NCBI GenBank assembly: GCA_001770775.1
Contig: MESA01000031.1
Span: forward strand, 5,676-69,675
Direction: 5' to 3'
DNA from: Burkholderiales bacterium RIFCSPHIGHO2_12_FULL_63_20
GTDB lineage: Bacteria > Pseudomonadota > Gammaproteobacteria > Burkholderiales > Burkholderiaceae_C
Length of the DNA stretch: 64,000 nucleotides
In this document: in pieces, positions 63,763 to 64,000 of the stretch
Layout: each line of letters starts with the position of its first letter
How positions within the stretch are numbered: position 1 is the first letter of the stretch
Position numbers and translations under genes: made by a program
Notes under the pieces: generated by a model
Seen by the model: only the letters and a program-made list of their open reading frames with translations
What the model was told of the DNA's origin: nothing
The model's database searches: none

Positions 63763-64000
63763 ATGATTGATACCCTGTACAACGCTGGTGCCGCCAACCT
63801 GGGCGCAGCCTGGCCCGTGGTCTGGTCGCTGATCAAGATCGTGGCGCTGGTGCTGCCGCTGCTCGGTTGCGTGGCTTATCTGACCCTGTGGGAGCGCAAG
63901 GCGATTGCCTGGACGCAGATTCGTCCGGGCCCCAACCGCACCGGCCCACGTGGCCTGCTGCAGCCCATCGCTGACGCGGTCAAGCTGATCTTCAAGGAGA
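63763..64000 (+). CDS. nuoH: NADH-quinone oxidoreductase subunit H (partial, right edge)
   Basis: The first 79 residues are visible. They contain the first membrane segment and the conserved loop [37 protein letters not shown], split here across adjacent blocks, that contacts the quinone cavity. ATG at 63763 has a GGGGAGA ribosome site. The rest of the gene and the operon lie beyond the window. Confidence 0.95.
   Translation, partial: MIDTLYNAGAANLGAAWPVVWSLIKIVALVLPLLGCVAYLTLWERKAIAWTQIRPGPNRTGPRGLLQPIADAVKLIFKE

Overview
The window is a 64 kb stretch of a GC-rich chromosome that reads as a betaproteobacterium of the order Burkholderiales, probably Comamonadaceae or a neighbour such as Aquabacterium. 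The evidence is the gene content and order: surE-pcm-nlpD-rlmD, alaA-hom-thrC-moeA-moaD-moaE, rpsO-pnp-tpiA-secG-tRNA-Leu-nuo, together with high-GC codon use. Coding density is high. I see no insertion sequence, prophage, integron, CRISPR array or rRNA, and no tRNA other than one tRNA-Leu(GAG). The genus is inference.

Layout. 1-5.5 kb holds a PAP2 phosphatase (cut by the window edge), a hypoxanthine/uracil-DNA glycosylase, a spermidine-synthase-like protein, an orphan GspE/PilB-type ATPase, and a NarL-type response regulator with its histidine kinase. 5.5-9.6 kb is surE-pcm-nlpD-rlmD, with no rpoS at its customary place after nlpD. 9.7-12.8 kb holds a PIN-PhoH ATPase, Bcp peroxiredoxin and an Mth938-domain protein. 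12.9-19.2 kb holds alaA, hom, thrC and molybdopterin genes. 19.2-24.7 kb holds a membrane diguanylate cyclase, clpB behind a heat-shock-type promoter, and a ClsC-like phospholipase D lipoprotein. 24.8-32.5 kb holds class I fumarase and a complete Mrp/Pha Na+/H+ antiporter operon with fused A and B subunits. 32.5-37.2 kb holds a UPF0114 protein, acetyl-CoA synthetase and an MFS transporter behind a structured leader. 37.3-41.4 kb holds the divergent metR/metE pair, a cytochrome c and a Trp-rich small membrane protein. 41.4-47 kb holds ilvD, a ClC channel, a MarR regulator, a candidate small RNA, an atypical DapB-like reductase and lgt. 47.1-51 kb is a nitrate/nitrite ABC uptake operon with its ANTAR regulator. 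51.1-56.3 kb holds tsaD, rpsO, pnp, tpiA and secG. tRNA-Leu follows, and then the respiratory complex I operon nuoA to nuoH, cut by the right edge.

Most of the content is core metabolism. The most interesting signals are regulatory. First, the nitrate operon has a perfect-looking sigma-54 promoter followed by a two-hairpin leader with a terminator, the architecture expected for control by an ANTAR antiterminator. Second, a compact promoter-plus-terminator unit between marR and the DapB-like gene looks like a small RNA. Third, an 18-nt palindrome covers the DapB-like promoter. Other points are the altered catalytic motif of the DapB-like enzyme, the missing rpoS, the RGD-repeat tail of PNPase, and the hairpin and inverted repeat in front of the MFS gene. 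I found no multi-gene system that looks wholly undescribed.
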